From Candidatus Levyibacteriota bacterium (GTDB taxonomy: Bacteria > Patescibacteriota > Microgenomatia > Levybacterales > UBA12049), in assembly GCA_029260905.1 (NCBI GenBank), contig JAJDCH010000008.1, positions 1-54,878 on the forward strand: a stretch of 54,878 nucleotides of DNA, written 5' to 3'. The position numbers and the translations under genes are program-made. Below, piece by piece: positions 1 to 9,969 of this stretch (position 1 is the first letter of the stretch; every line of letters begins with the position of its first letter). Below the pieces are notes generated by a model. It did no database searches, had not been told where the DNA came from, and worked only from the letters and a program-made list of their open reading frames with translations.

Positions 1-790
1 ACTTTCAATAAATGAACTTCAGTCCAATCCGCTTCAGCCACGTGGTGTAATTACAACAGATTCTTTGACAGATTTAGTTGAGTCAATTCGTGAGCAGGGT
101 ATTCTTGAGCCATTGGTTGTTGCAAAGACTCCAGCTGGTTATCAGATAATTGCTGGTGAGAGGCGATGGAGGGCCTCAAAAATACTAGGTCTTGTCAATG
201 TTCCTGTTGTTGTTAAAGAAACAACACCCCAGGGAATGCTTGAAATGTCAATTGTTGAGAACGTTCAGCGTGAGGATCTTAATCCGATTGAAAAAGCACT
301 TGCCTACAAAAGACTTATTGATGAATTTAGCCTCGGAACAACAGAGGTTGCCAAAAGAGTGGGTAAAAGTGTGCCAGCTGTCTCAAACACAATAAGACTT
401 CTTTCGCTTCCAGATGCCATAAAAGATGCGCTTGTTGCAGGGGTGATTACAGAGGGGCATGTGAGACCGCTTCTTTCACTTGGAGACTCCAAGCTGATGC
501 TTGAGGTTTTTAAGACTATTCTTCGTGAAAATCATACAGTTAGACAAACAGAAGAGTTGGCAAGACAAGTAAAAGGAGAGGTTCAGAAGAAAGACCCTGC
601 TCAGGCTAGGGATCAGATTTATGTTCCAGAACAGGATTCAATGGCCAAAGAGATTGAGGAAAAGCATGAAGTTGATAAGGTTGCTATTTTTCAATCAAGC
701 AAGCTTGCGAGAATAACAATTGTGGTAAAAGGATCGCCAGATACAACTAGTGCTAAGCTAAAAGCAATTCACGAAATCCTCATAAAATAA
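1..790 (+). CDS. parB: ParB-like chromosome partitioning protein (5' truncated by window edge)
   Basis: Frame 2 is open from the window edge (LSINELQSNPLQPRGV...DSLTDLVESIREQGILEPLVV..GERRWRA..VENVQREDLNPIEKA); ParB N-domain and HTH motifs. Confidence 0.93.
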   Translation, partial: LSINELQSNPLQPRGVITTDSLTDLVESIREQGILEPLVVAKTPAGYQIIAGERRWRASKILGLVNVPVVVKETTPQGMLEMSIVENVQREDLNPIEKALAYKRLIDEFSLGTTEVAKRVGKSVPAVSNTIRLLSLPDAIKDALVAGVITEGHVRPLLSLGDSKLMLEVFKTILRENHTVRQTEELARQVKGEVQKKDPAQARDQIYVPEQDSMAKEIEEKHEVDKVAIFQSSKLARITIVVKGSPDTTSAKLKAIHEILIK

Positions 791-792
791 AT

Positions 793-1368
793 TTATTGCT
801 GAAGATTTTCAGGATAAGGATTTTTTATTAACCTCATATGATTAACAGGCCAATAGACAAAAAGTGATTCACCTATTATTTTTTCACGTTCAAGAAATCC
901 CCATTCCCGTGAATCAGAGCTAAAAGGTCTATTATCTCCCATGACAAGAAATTGTCCATCGGGAACCGTAACGGGTATATCTTCTTGCATAAAATTGGTG
1001 CCATATGTCTGAACAGAGCTATCAAGATATGCACTTTCATCAAGTCTATTCCCGTTTAGATAAACAAATCCACCTTTTACGTATATAGTATCCCCAGCAA
1101 TTCCAATAACTCTTTTGATAAAGTCCTTATCAGGATCAGTCGGCGATTTAAATACGATAACATCTCCTCTTTGAGGATCATCAAACCTGAGTGCTACAAG
1201 ATTGGTAAGTATATATTCGCCGTTTTTATATGTAGGGTCCATGGACTGTCCTGATACCTGAAATGGACGAAATAAAAATATATAGATTACAAGAAAAAAT
1301 GAGGCAGCCAAAAGAATAGTTTGCATGAAATCAAGCAAGAAATTATAAATTTTTTTGGCTGTTTCCAT
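793..1368 (-). CDS. lepB: Signal peptidase I
   Basis: FRPFQVSGQSMDPTYKNGEYIL (catalytic Ser), GDVIVFKSP..KDFIKRVIGIAGD (catalytic Lys), GDNRPFSSDSREWG. The ORF track starts at 1395; an internal ATG at 1368 has a GATAAT -10 box 7 nt upstream, so 1368 is preferred. Confidence 0.92.
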   Translation of the reverse strand: METAKKIYNFLLDFMQTILLAASFFLVIYIFLFRPFQVSGQSMDPTYKNGEYILTNLVALRFDDPQRGDVIVFKSPTDPDKDFIKRVIGIAGDTIYVKGGFVYLNGNRLDESAYLDSSVQTYGTNFMQEDIPVTVPDGQFLVMGDNRPFSSDSREWGFLEREKIIGESLFVYWPVNHMRLIKNPYPENLQQ

Positions 1369-1415
1369 AAGATTTATTATCTCAAACATGTCCATCTCAC
1401 GTCAAGGCTATGAGC

Positions 1416-1444
1416 TTGACAAAAGTTATATAAAGTCCTATAAT
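1416..1444 (+). promoter_or_regulatory. Consensus sigma70-type promoter TTGACA-17-TATAAT
   Basis: TTGACA 1416-1421, 17-nt spacer, TATAAT 1439-1444, upstream of a decayed ORF. Confidence 0.75.
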
Positions 1445-1450
1445 ACATAA

Positions 1451-2476
1451 ATAGGAAGAGAAAAAGAAGCTGGATCACTAAGCAGAAGAAAGGTTCTTAA
1501 TGCAGCTTTTTCACCACTTGCAAGAAAGACTCCTGGTGTGATTTCAGAAGACGGTCATCCTGTTTTGGTAACTGGATACGAAGTTAAGAGACATAACAGA
1601 AGAGCATTTTTGAAAAAAACAGGTAAAGTTCTCGCTCTTCTTGCATTAGCTGATCAATTTCCAAGGCTATCTGAGGTTTTTCCTCGTGTTACTGATTCCA
1701 CAATAGGCTTTGCTCCAGATCAGCAGGAAATGTTTTTAAATCCTAATACTAAGTCTGCGGTTCTTGTTTTTGGTGGTGCAACAGTTGAGTCAGCTGAGGG
1801 AATGGCCAAGGTTCTTACCCCTGTATTGAAAGAGCTTGGGCCTGTCGGATAGGTAAACTACGCTAAGCATGGATTTGATTTAGATTCAATAGGTGATGAG
1901 ATATTGAGATTAAAAAAAGAATATGGAATTGAAACTGTTTCTATATATGGACATAGCGAGGGGCCACAAGTAGCTGGATTAGTCCTTAAAAAGATTTCAG
2001 ATAAAATTAAGTGGGGGACTGTTTTTCTTGATAGCACTCCAGTTTCTATTGAAAGCTTGTCAAATAAATCAAAGTTGGGGGCAGAAATTATGAATAAAAT
2101 TGATCCTGTTTATGATGGAGGGGTACTTCCTGTGTTGATTGCAAATTTTAACGCATATAATAGAAACCCTTTAAAGTTTGGCACTGCTCATTCTGGTTTG
2201 CTTGAAGACCAGGCAACAATTTTCAAGTACGGTACAGATCCTTTAGATACTTTATCTCAAATGAGCAGGAGAGATAAAAGCCGATTTATTTTTTTAACTC
2301 CTGAAGATCCCGCAAAAGATGAGATAATTAATCCTGTTGCTGCAGAAAAAGAATTAAGAAGAATCTTTCCAAATCTTAAAGTATCAAAAGTGGGGGGCAA
2401 AAAGCAAGGTCATGCAAATCCAGATGGTAATGTCGTGGGTTACTATATAGCAATCCAGAATGGACTGAGATCTTAA
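1451..2476 (+). pseudogene. Alpha/beta-hydrolase-like exported protein, interrupted by an in-frame TAG and lacking an ATG
   Basis: ORFs 1538-1852 and 1904-2476 are in the same frame, separated only by TAG (1850-1852): ...LKELGPVG*VNYAKHGFDLDSIGDEILRLKKEYGIETVSIYGHSEGPQVAG. GHSEG nucleophile-elbow-like motif; upstream frame open from ATA 1451 with Tat-like SRRKVL and NRRAFLKK motifs. Confidence 0.6.
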
Positions 2477-2484
2477 GTTTAAGC

Positions 2485-3252
2485 CTATTTTTCATCAATA
2501 AGCAGTGCGCGGGTGACGAATTGCTTGATGAGTCTTTTGCTCCTTTGACCTACGCTAAACTGGGGATGATTGTTTATCGATTTTAAGCCCCGATATAGAT
2601 ATTCGATATAGGCATCTGGTTTTTTCCATCTTCTAAAGGATGTGCTAACAATAAGAGTTGGGTCAAACTTTATTTTTCCAAAGGGAGCAATATGAATTGC
2701 AAGGTCAAGATCTTCATGAACCAATTTATCATTTAGGCAAATTTCATTTTTTATTTTTTTCCAACCGTTTTTTCTTATAATGCAATTTGGGCCATAGAGG
2801 CAGTCATGTTTTACCATGCTTTTGACAATTCTATTATAGAGTTTTACTGCTCTAACAGAATAGTAACCAGTTTTAAATCTGGGATTTTTAACAAGTTTTG
2901 GAAGATCATAAAATTTTCCTGGACCTGATAAGGCAATTAAATCAGTGTCTAAGAAGTTTCGCTTTATTTTTTTTATCCAATTTTATGGCACGCGGCTATC
3001 AGCATAAGTTCTTGCAATTAATTAGTATTTAGCAATATTTAGTCCTTTATTTCTGGCAAAGGTTATTCCTTGTTTTTTTTCGTTAAGTAGTTTTACTGGA
3101 TATTTTTTAACGATAGCAACTGTATTGTCAGTTGAATTATTGTTTATAATTATAATCTCATCAGCTGGAACTGATTGCTTAAGCAGGCTTTCTATGCATT
3201 CTCCAATATATTTTTCTTCGTTATGGACAGGTACTATTACAGATATCTTCAT
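2485..3252 (-). pseudogene. Family 2 glycosyltransferase, decayed (two in-frame TAA codons)
   Basis: MKISVIVPVHNEEKYIGECIESLL...NIAKY*LIARTYADSRVP*NWIKKIKRNF...MVKHDCLYGPNCIIRKNGW...HEDLDLAIH; both halves are in the same frame with GT2 motifs. Confidence 0.75.
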
Positions 3253-3309
3253 ATATACATTTTACTATTTTGACTGAAAAATCACAATAAAACAGGTATA
3301 ATTGTAGTT

Positions 3310-4035
3310 GTGAAATTAAAAATATCGGTTGTCATACCTGCTTTAAATGAAGAAGCATTGCTGCTTAGGTGCATAAAATCATTAAAAAATCAAAATTATC
3401 CGAGAGAAAAATTTGAGATTATTTTGGTTGATTCTGGTTCTACTGACAAAACAGTACAAATTGCAAGAAAAAATGGTGTACGAGTTTTTATAAAAAAAAG
3501 TCTTGAGACCATTGGCGCAAGTCGTGATTTTGGCGCAAAACAGGCAAAAGGGGAAATAATAGCATTTACTGATTCTGATAGCTTTGTTGCAGCTGATTGG
3601 CTTTTGAAAATTGATCAATTCATGGAGACACCAAATTTAATGTTCATAGGTGGTCAAGCGTTACCAGATAGTAAAAGTATTAAAAACAGTATTGTTTTTG
3701 GTTTTTATCATTTCTTTCATATTTTTAATTATTTTTTGGGAAAACCAATTGTTTGGGGCTTTAATATGGCAATTAAAAAATCTGCATATAAGAAAGTTGG
3801 AGGAATAAATACAAAATTAAAATCTTGCGAAGATTGGGATTTATCTTTACGAATAAAAAATATGTTTGGCAAAGATGCCAGTATTTATAATAATTCATTA
3901 AAGGTTTTTACATCAACTAGAAAACATAACTCTTTTTCAATATTTATAAAATATTCCTTTTTAGGAATTAAAAATTATTATAATTTTATAATTTTAAAAA
4001 AAATAAAAGCAGAAACTAATTTTATTGTAAGATGA
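3310..4035 (+). CDS. Family 2 glycosyltransferase
   Basis: ISVVIPALNEEALLLRCIKSLKNQ..EIILVDSGSTDKT..AFTDSDS; GTG start 7 nt after TATAAT. Confidence 0.9.
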   Translation: MKLKISVVIPALNEEALLLRCIKSLKNQNYPREKFEIILVDSGSTDKTVQIARKNGVRVFIKKSLETIGASRDFGAKQAKGEIIAFTDSDSFVAADWLLKIDQFMETPNLMFIGGQALPDSKSIKNSIVFGFYHFFHIFNYFLGKPIVWGFNMAIKKSAYKKVGGINTKLKSCEDWDLSLRIKNMFGKDASIYNNSLKVFTSTRKHNSFSIFIKYSFLGIKNYYNFIILKKIKAETNFIVR

Positions 4036-5078
4036 AGATTTTATTTTTAACCAAAAGATTTTTGCCTGATATTGGTGGCGTGGAAAAGCATGTTTTTGAA
4101 ATAGCAAATATTCTTGCAAAAAAAAATCATCAAGTAACTGTTATTGCAGAAGAACCAGATAAAAAACCTTATTTTAAGTATAAAAAATTAAAAAATATTA
4201 ATGTTTTTCATATTCCCAAGTTCAAGGATGATAAATTAAAAAAATTTAAGATTTGGTTTTTTTTAATTAAAAAAAATAAAATTATCCAGGACACTGATAT
4301 AGTTCATTGTCATGATGTTTTTTTCTGGTATTTGCCATTTAGATTTATATATCCAACAAAGTCTGTTTATACAACTTTTCATGGCTATGAAACAAAATTC
4401 CCTATCAGTAAAAAAGCTATTTTTATTCGAAAGCTAAGTGAGAAGTTGTCATTTGGAAGTATTTGCGTTGGTGATTATATTTCTAAATATTATGGAGCAA
4501 AACCTAATTATATAATTTATGGTGGAGCAAAAAAAGCTCAAAATAAAAACTTGTTTGCCACAGGACTTAAAACGCAAGATTTTAATCTTGAGTTAAAAAT
4601 TTGTTTTATTGGTAGATTGGACATTGATACAGGTGTAAAAATATATCTTGAAGCCTTGAATTTATTGAAGAAAGAAAAAATAAATTATAGATTTAAAAGT
4701 TTTGGAGATGGGGTCTTAAAGAAAGATGTTAAAAAATACGGAAAAGCTAATGGGTTTGTGATGAATGTAGAAAAAGAAATTGAAAGAACAGATATTGTGT
4801 TTGCCTCATCTTATCTAGCTATTCTTGATGCGCTTATTCAGAAAAAAATAGTTATTGCTGTATATTCAAATGAGCTGAAAAAAGATTATTTGAAAATGTC
4901 ACCTTTTTCCAGATTTATTTATATATGCAAGAATGCAAATGAAGTTCTTGAAGTAATAAAATTAGTAAATACTAATTCATGGAAATCTAAATCAATGGTT
5001 GAAAATGGATACAAATGGGCAAGTAACCATGCCTGGGAAAATATTGTAAAAATTTATTATAAATTGTGGAAAATATGA
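4032..5078 (+). CDS. Family 4 glycosyltransferase
   Basis: MKILFLTKRFLPDIGGVEKHVFEIANILAKKNHQVTVIAE...CFIGRLDIDTGV. Confidence 0.85.
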   Translation: MKILFLTKRFLPDIGGVEKHVFEIANILAKKNHQVTVIAEEPDKKPYFKYKKLKNINVFHIPKFKDDKLKKFKIWFFLIKKNKIIQDTDIVHCHDVFFWYLPFRFIYPTKSVYTTFHGYETKFPISKKAIFIRKLSEKLSFGSICVGDYISKYYGAKPNYIIYGGAKKAQNKNLFATGLKTQDFNLELKICFIGRLDIDTGVKIYLEALNLLKKEKINYRFKSFGDGVLKKDVKKYGKANGFVMNVEKEIERTDIVFASSYLAILDALIQKKIVIAVYSNELKKDYLKMSPFSRFIYICKNANEVLEVIKLVNTNSWKSKSMVENGYKWASNHAWENIVKIYYKLWKI

Positions 5079-6019
5079 AAATTACATTTATTGCAACTGT
5101 TTTCAATGAAGAAGAAAATATTGATAATTTTTTAAAGTCTTTATCATTGCAAACAAAAAAGCCGGATCAAATTGTAATAGTTGATGGGGGAAGTATAGAT
5201 ACTACAGTATTTAAGATTATGAATTATGAATCAAGAATTGATACAAATTTTAATTTTTATATAAAAAAAGGCAATAGATCAGTTGGAAGAAATGAAGCGA
5301 TAAGAAATGCAACTGGAGACATAATTGTTTGTTCAGATTCAGGAAATATTTTGGATAAGAATTGGATTAAAAATATATACAAACCTTTTCTAAATAAAAA
5401 CATTGATGTTGTTGCTGGATATTATAAAGCCAGAACTGAAAATGTATTTCAAGAATGCCTGATTCCATATGTTTTTGTAATGCCAGATAAGATAAATTCT
5501 CGAGATTTTCTTCCTGCAACAAGATCTGTTGCATTTAAAAAATCTGTTTGGAAAAAAGCTGGTGGATTCAACGAACGTTTGTCGCATAATGAAGATTATG
5601 TCTTTGCAAATAAACTCAAAAAGATAAACGCAAAGATATTTTTTGAAAAAAACGCTTTTGTTTATTGGATACCAAGAAAAAACTTAAAAGAAGCCTATTT
5701 TATGTTCTATAGATTTGCACAGGGAGATATTGAATCAGGAATATTAAGACCAAAAGTGGTTTTTATTTTTGTTCGTTATTTAGTTGCTTTTTGGATGTTG
5801 ATTTGTTTCCTGATATTTAGATCATCCTTTATACTTAGTGTCTTATGCCTTATAATAGTAATGTATATATTTTGGTCAATAAAAAAGAATTATAAATATG
5901 TTAAAAAATGGGAGGCTCTATTTATCTTACCTGGACTACAGATCGTATCTGATTTTGCAGTGATGATAGGAAGTCTGATTGGTTCAATCAAATTATGGGA
6001 TATGCAAAAGAAGCAATAA
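5066..6019 (+). CDS. Family 2 glycosyltransferase with C-terminal TM helices
   Basis: ITFIATVFNEEENIDNFLKSLSLQTKKPDQIVIVDGGSIDTT..CSDSGN; start may be the internal Met at 5075. Confidence 0.87.
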   Translation: MENMKITFIATVFNEEENIDNFLKSLSLQTKKPDQIVIVDGGSIDTTVFKIMNYESRIDTNFNFYIKKGNRSVGRNEAIRNATGDIIVCSDSGNILDKNWIKNIYKPFLNKNIDVVAGYYKARTENVFQECLIPYVFVMPDKINSRDFLPATRSVAFKKSVWKKAGGFNERLSHNEDYVFANKLKKINAKIFFEKNAFVYWIPRKNLKEAYFMFYRFAQGDIESGILRPKVVFIFVRYLVAFWMLICFLIFRSSFILSVLCLIIVMYIFWSIKKNYKYVKKWEALFILPGLQIVSDFAVMIGSLIGSIKLWDMQKKQ

Positions 6020-7212
6020 AAGGGGTTTCATGGCTTGGTTTTTTGCGTGTTGCAATACGTGGTGTTTCGTATGTAAGAATAGCAATTTTGGCACGTCTTC
6101 TGACCCCGGTACAATTTGGTATTTCAGACATAGCTCTTCTTGTTCTTGGAATAACTGAGATATTTACAGAAACAGGAATAAATCTTTTTTTGATTCAACA
6201 AAAAGAAAGAATAGATAAATACATCAGTACTGCTTGGATAATATCAATTGTAAGGGGACTTTTTATATCAATATTAATTCTTCTGAGTGCTGGGATTGTA
6301 GCAAATTTTTTCAGCAATCCTGATGTTGTAAATTTCCTGACGGTAACTGCTCTGATTCCAATTATAAGAGGAACTATAAATCCTGCGATTGTAAAATTAG
6401 TAAAGGAGTTGAATTTTAGAAAAGAATTTTATTATCGAACGGTAATATTTGTAATCGAAGTCGTGTCAAGTGTAATTATCGCATTTGAAACTAATTCATC
6501 GATTGCAATAGTTGCTGGTGTTGCAATTGGTGCAGTATTCGAAAGTTTATTTTCTTTCTTTATTGTTAGACCGAGACCGTCTTTATTTTTTAATATGAGT
6601 ATTTTTAAAGACATATTTAAAAATGGAAAATGGTTTACTGTAACTGGTATTTTTAGCTATCTTTATCATAATGGTGACAATATAGTAGTTGGCAAAATGT
6701 TGGGTGCTGCACCACTTGGTCTTTATCAGAGAGCCTATAGCATATCGACTCTTCCCATAACTGAGGTTTCGGATGTAATACAAAAAGTAACTTATGCAGT
6801 ATTTGTAAAAATATCAGGAGATTTGAAAAGACTAAGAAATGCTTATCTAAAATCAATTCTTTCTGTTATTATGATTGTTTTTCCAATTGGGGCAGTATTT
6901 TATTTTTTTCCTGAGTTTACAATAAAGATTATACTGGGTGATAAGTGGTTGGGTGCTGTAGATGTTTTAAAAGTTTTAGCTATTTTTGGTGTTCTTCGTG
7001 CAATTTCTCTCTCGTCAATTGCACCATTTTATGCGCTTAAAAGACAAGATCTTGTCACTAGAATAACCTTTGTTGCCTTTTTGGGTTTAGCTGTTACCAT
7101 TATACCTTTTGTGCAAAAATGGGGAATTCTTGGTGCGGGTTATTCAGCATTGGTTGGAGTATTACTTTCTATTCCAATTACTATTTATTATTTATTTAAG
7201 ATACTCAGATGA
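5995..7212 (+). CDS. Polysaccharide flippase (Wzx/PST family)
   Basis: About 12 hydrophobic segments; AILARLLTPVQFGISDIALLVLGITEIFTETGINLFLIQ typical of lipopolysaccharide biosynthesis flippases. Confidence 0.88.
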   Translation: MGYAKEAIKGVSWLGFLRVAIRGVSYVRIAILARLLTPVQFGISDIALLVLGITEIFTETGINLFLIQQKERIDKYISTAWIISIVRGLFISILILLSAGIVANFFSNPDVVNFLTVTALIPIIRGTINPAIVKLVKELNFRKEFYYRTVIFVIEVVSSVIIAFETNSSIAIVAGVAIGAVFESLFSFFIVRPRPSLFFNMSIFKDIFKNGKWFTVTGIFSYLYHNGDNIVVGKMLGAAPLGLYQRAYSISTLPITEVSDVIQKVTYAVFVKISGDLKRLRNAYLKSILSVIMIVFPIGAVFYFFPEFTIKIILGDKWLGAVDVLKVLAIFGVLRAISLSSIAPFYALKRQDLVTRITFVAFLGLAVTIIPFVQKWGILGAGYSALVGVLLSIPITIYYLFKILR

Positions 7213-7958
7213 TTAGCGCAATAATACTTACAAAAAATGAAGAAATAAATATTGCTGATTGCATTAAATCAGTCAAGTGGTGCGATGAAATAATTGTTGT
7301 AGATGATAATTCAATTGATAAGACAGTAGACATAGCTGCAAAGAGGGGCGCAGTTGTTTATAGACATGATATGAATATGGATTTTGCAAGACAAAGAAAT
7401 TATGGATTAAGCAAAGCAAAAGGAGAATGGGTGCTTTTTGTTGATGCTGACGAGCGGGTATCCCCATCTCTTTGGTATGAAATAATGCAGTATACCAATG
7501 CATCTTTTGGAAACTATAAAGGATTTTACATAAAAAGACAGGATTATATTTGGGGCAAGAAGTTAAAGTTTGGAGAAGCAGGTGCTGCAAAATTTATACG
7601 ACTTGCTAAAAAAGATGCAGGTAGGTGGAGTGGTAAGGTTCATGAAGTTTGGAATATAGAAGGATTGAAAAAAACACTTGAAAAGGAACTTGCTCATTAT
7701 CCTCATCAAGCAATTGCAGATTTTTTGAAAGATATTAATTTTTATTCAACTTTGCGTGCAAAGGAACTATATGATAAAAATATCAAAGTATCATGGCTTT
7801 CAATAATTATTTTTCCAATAGCCAAATTTTTTCGAAATTATTTTTTAAAACTAGGTTTTCTTGATGGAATTCCTGGTATTATTACAGCTCTTATGATGGC
7901 ATTTCATTCGTTTTTGGTTAGAGGCAAGCTTTGGATCATGAAAAATAAAAATAGATAA
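7209..7958 (+). CDS. Family 2 glycosyltransferase (WaaE/KdtX-like)
   Basis: ISAIILTKNEEINIADCIKSVKWCDEIIVVDDNSIDKT..LFVDADERV. Confidence 0.9.
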   Translation: MISAIILTKNEEINIADCIKSVKWCDEIIVVDDNSIDKTVDIAAKRGAVVYRHDMNMDFARQRNYGLSKAKGEWVLFVDADERVSPSLWYEIMQYTNASFGNYKGFYIKRQDYIWGKKLKFGEAGAAKFIRLAKKDAGRWSGKVHEVWNIEGLKKTLEKELAHYPHQAIADFLKDINFYSTLRAKELYDKNIKVSWLSIIIFPIAKFFRNYFLKLGFLDGIPGIITALMMAFHSFLVRGKLWIMKNKNR

Positions 7959-9157
7959 TGAAACTTCTTAAATTACTGATTTTTATAAATCTTTTATTTT
8001 TTGTAACTGGTGAGATGTTTAGATTTAATATCGCTAATGATATTTTTTTAAAACCACTTGATGCATCTGTTCTTTTGACATTTTTTGTCTGGATTTTTCT
8101 TTTAATATTAAATAAAATAAAACAACCGAATATAAAATGGCAATATTTATTTTTTCCAACAACGATATTGATAAGTATAGTTGTAAATTCTTATTGGCTT
8201 ATGCCGATAGAGATTTTTACAGCAACACTTTATGCCTTAAGATTTGTAAGTTTCTTTAGTTTATTTTTTATAGTTGCTAGTTTTGATAAAGATTTTAAGC
8301 AGAAACTTTTAAATATTTTATTTATATTAGGAATTGTCATTTTGATAATTAGTTATTTGCAATACTTCCTATATTCTTCTCTTAGGAATGTTTTCTATCT
8401 AGGATTTGATGAACACTACTTTAGGATATTTTCAGTGTTTTTGGATCCGAATTTTGCAGGTGTTTTTTTTGTGTTATTTTTTCTTTTCATTTTTACAAAA
8501 TTAGTAATTGCTTTAAAAAAAGAAAAATTAAAACAGAAAATATTTTTATTTATTCTTTTTTTAATATCAATAACAACTGTTTTTTTGACTTTCTCAAGAA
8601 CAGCGCTTTTGTCTTTGATTATTTCATTTTCTATTTATCTAGTTTTTTTAAAAAAAAAGAAATTTATTCTACACTTAATAAGTGCATTAGCCATGTTTAT
8701 TTTAATAACTTATCCCTTTTATCAAATAGAAAGTTTAAATCTTTTTAGAACAACTTCAGGAATTGGAAGAATAGAAAGCTACACTACTTCCCTAAAGGTT
8801 GCTAGCGTAAATCCAATATTTGGAACAGGATTTGGTGCATATAGATATGCAAGAAAATTTCATGAAAAAGAAATAATAGATGAAAATGATTTTCCAGAAA
8901 ATTCTAAGTCAGGTGTAGAGAATAGCTTTTTATATGTGTTTGCAACAACTGGACTTGTGGGGCTTGGAGCTTTTTTTATTTTGTGGAAACAAATCTTAAA
9001 TAGTGCTTTTAAAACTCTTAAAAAAAATAATGATCAATATCAGATATTAGTTATTTCATCTATTGCCTGTTTTTTTGTAAGTGCACTTTTTATAAATAGT
9101 TTATTTTTCCCTGCTCTAATGCTTTGGATTTTTATAATCCTTGCTATTCTCCTTTAA
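7958..9157 (+). CDS. O-antigen ligase/polymerase-like membrane protein
   Basis: Polytopic; DPNFAGVFF, TFSRTALLSL, GTGFGAYR, ENSFLYVFATTGLVGL motifs of the Wzy/WaaL family. Confidence 0.8.
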   Translation: MKLLKLLIFINLLFFVTGEMFRFNIANDIFLKPLDASVLLTFFVWIFLLILNKIKQPNIKWQYLFFPTTILISIVVNSYWLMPIEIFTATLYALRFVSFFSLFFIVASFDKDFKQKLLNILFILGIVILIISYLQYFLYSSLRNVFYLGFDEHYFRIFSVFLDPNFAGVFFVLFFLFIFTKLVIALKKEKLKQKIFLFILFLISITTVFLTFSRTALLSLIISFSIYLVFLKKKKFILHLISALAMFILITYPFYQIESLNLFRTTSGIGRIESYTTSLKVASVNPIFGTGFGAYRYARKFHEKEIIDENDFPENSKSGVENSFLYVFATTGLVGLGAFFILWKQILNSAFKTLKKNNDQYQILVISSIACFFVSALFINSLFFPALMLWIFIILAILL

Positions 9158-9842
9158 CTTTTATTTCTTTGGTTGTTTTTGATCCCGCATCATCTGTTAC
9201 CTCTACTCTAATGTTGTTATCTCCTGACTCAAGTGATAATCTAGTTAAAAATCTTCCTTCATCGTCAACAATTGCCAAAATATCATTTACTGTTACTTTG
9301 AATTCAGGTTCTATTTTTCCCTCTACAATTATTGGGCCATCGTCTTTTTTAAATATTTCTCCATCTTTTGGTTTTTCTATTTCAATAGTTGGTGGCTCAT
9401 TACGATAAATGATACTTATAATGTTTGAAAATCCACTTTCTTTTTTTCCATCAATTGCCTTTGCTTTAATATTATTATTTCCAGGTTTTAATATAAGATT
9501 TTTAAATGAAAAGCTGCTATCGTCTTCTATTTTTATTTTTTCTATTAATTTGTTATTTAGATATAGCTCTATCTCTTTGCTTCCAGCAGAGAATCCTGTT
9601 ATGTTAATTTTTTCTGTATTTACTGCTTCAGTTGTGGGATTAAGAACAGGAGGAGCTATGTAATCTACATCTTGTAAAGAATTGGTTTCTATTTTCTTCT
9701 CACCGCTTATTTTATCCAGAAGCACTCCATATCCAATAAGTAAATTTGAACCGAAGAAAATAAAAACAAGGATAATAACAATTATTCCTATAATTGTTTT
9801 GCGGTTTTGTTTTCTTATATTTGATCTTACTCTTGAACGCAT
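9144..9842 (-). CDS. Membrane-anchored protein with Ig-like (glucodextranase domain B-like) repeats
   Basis: N-terminal TM, then PTIEIEKPKDGEIFKKDDGPIIVEGKIEP..VTVNDILAIVDDEGRFLTRLSLESGDNNIRVEVTDDAG. ORF-track start 9878 lies inside the tRNA; ATG at 9842 preferred. Confidence 0.75.
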   Translation of the reverse strand: MRSRVRSNIRKQNRKTIIGIIVIILVFIFFGSNLLIGYGVLLDKISGEKKIETNSLQDVDYIAPPVLNPTTEAVNTEKINITGFSAGSKEIELYLNNKLIEKIKIEDDSSFSFKNLILKPGNNNIKAKAIDGKKESGFSNIISIIYRNEPPTIEIEKPKDGEIFKKDDGPIIVEGKIEPEFKVTVNDILAIVDDEGRFLTRLSLESGDNNIRVEVTDDAGSKTTKEIKVKGE

Positions 9843-9854
9843 AATTTTATATGA

Positions 9855-9926
9855 GCCGATGACGGGAATCGAACCCACGACTTACTCTTTACGAAAGAGT
9901 TACTCTACCAACTGAGTTACATCGGC
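9855..9926 (-). tRNA. tRNA-Thr (CGT anticodon)
   Basis: GCCGATG...CATCGGC acceptor stem; anticodon arm ACTCT-TTCGTAA-AGAGT; T-arm GTGGG-TTCGATT-CCCGT. Confidence 0.95.
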
Positions 9927-9969
9927 AAATCATAATGTTATTTTAGATAATTTGATTAGGATTAGCAAC

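Noticed and set aside
1538-3252. Alternative genetic code (TAG/TAA read as sense) explaining the interrupted ORFs
   Set aside because: TAA and TAG serve as ordinary stops for many intact genes here (parB TAA, pyk TAA, pyrG TAG), and TGA is also a stop (lexA, pilB). Point-mutation decay is simpler.
9682-9915. Plus-strand ORF ending in MTGIEPTTYSLRKSYSTN
   Set aside because: Translation artefact across the complement of tRNA-Thr; overlaps a better-supported minus-strand gene.
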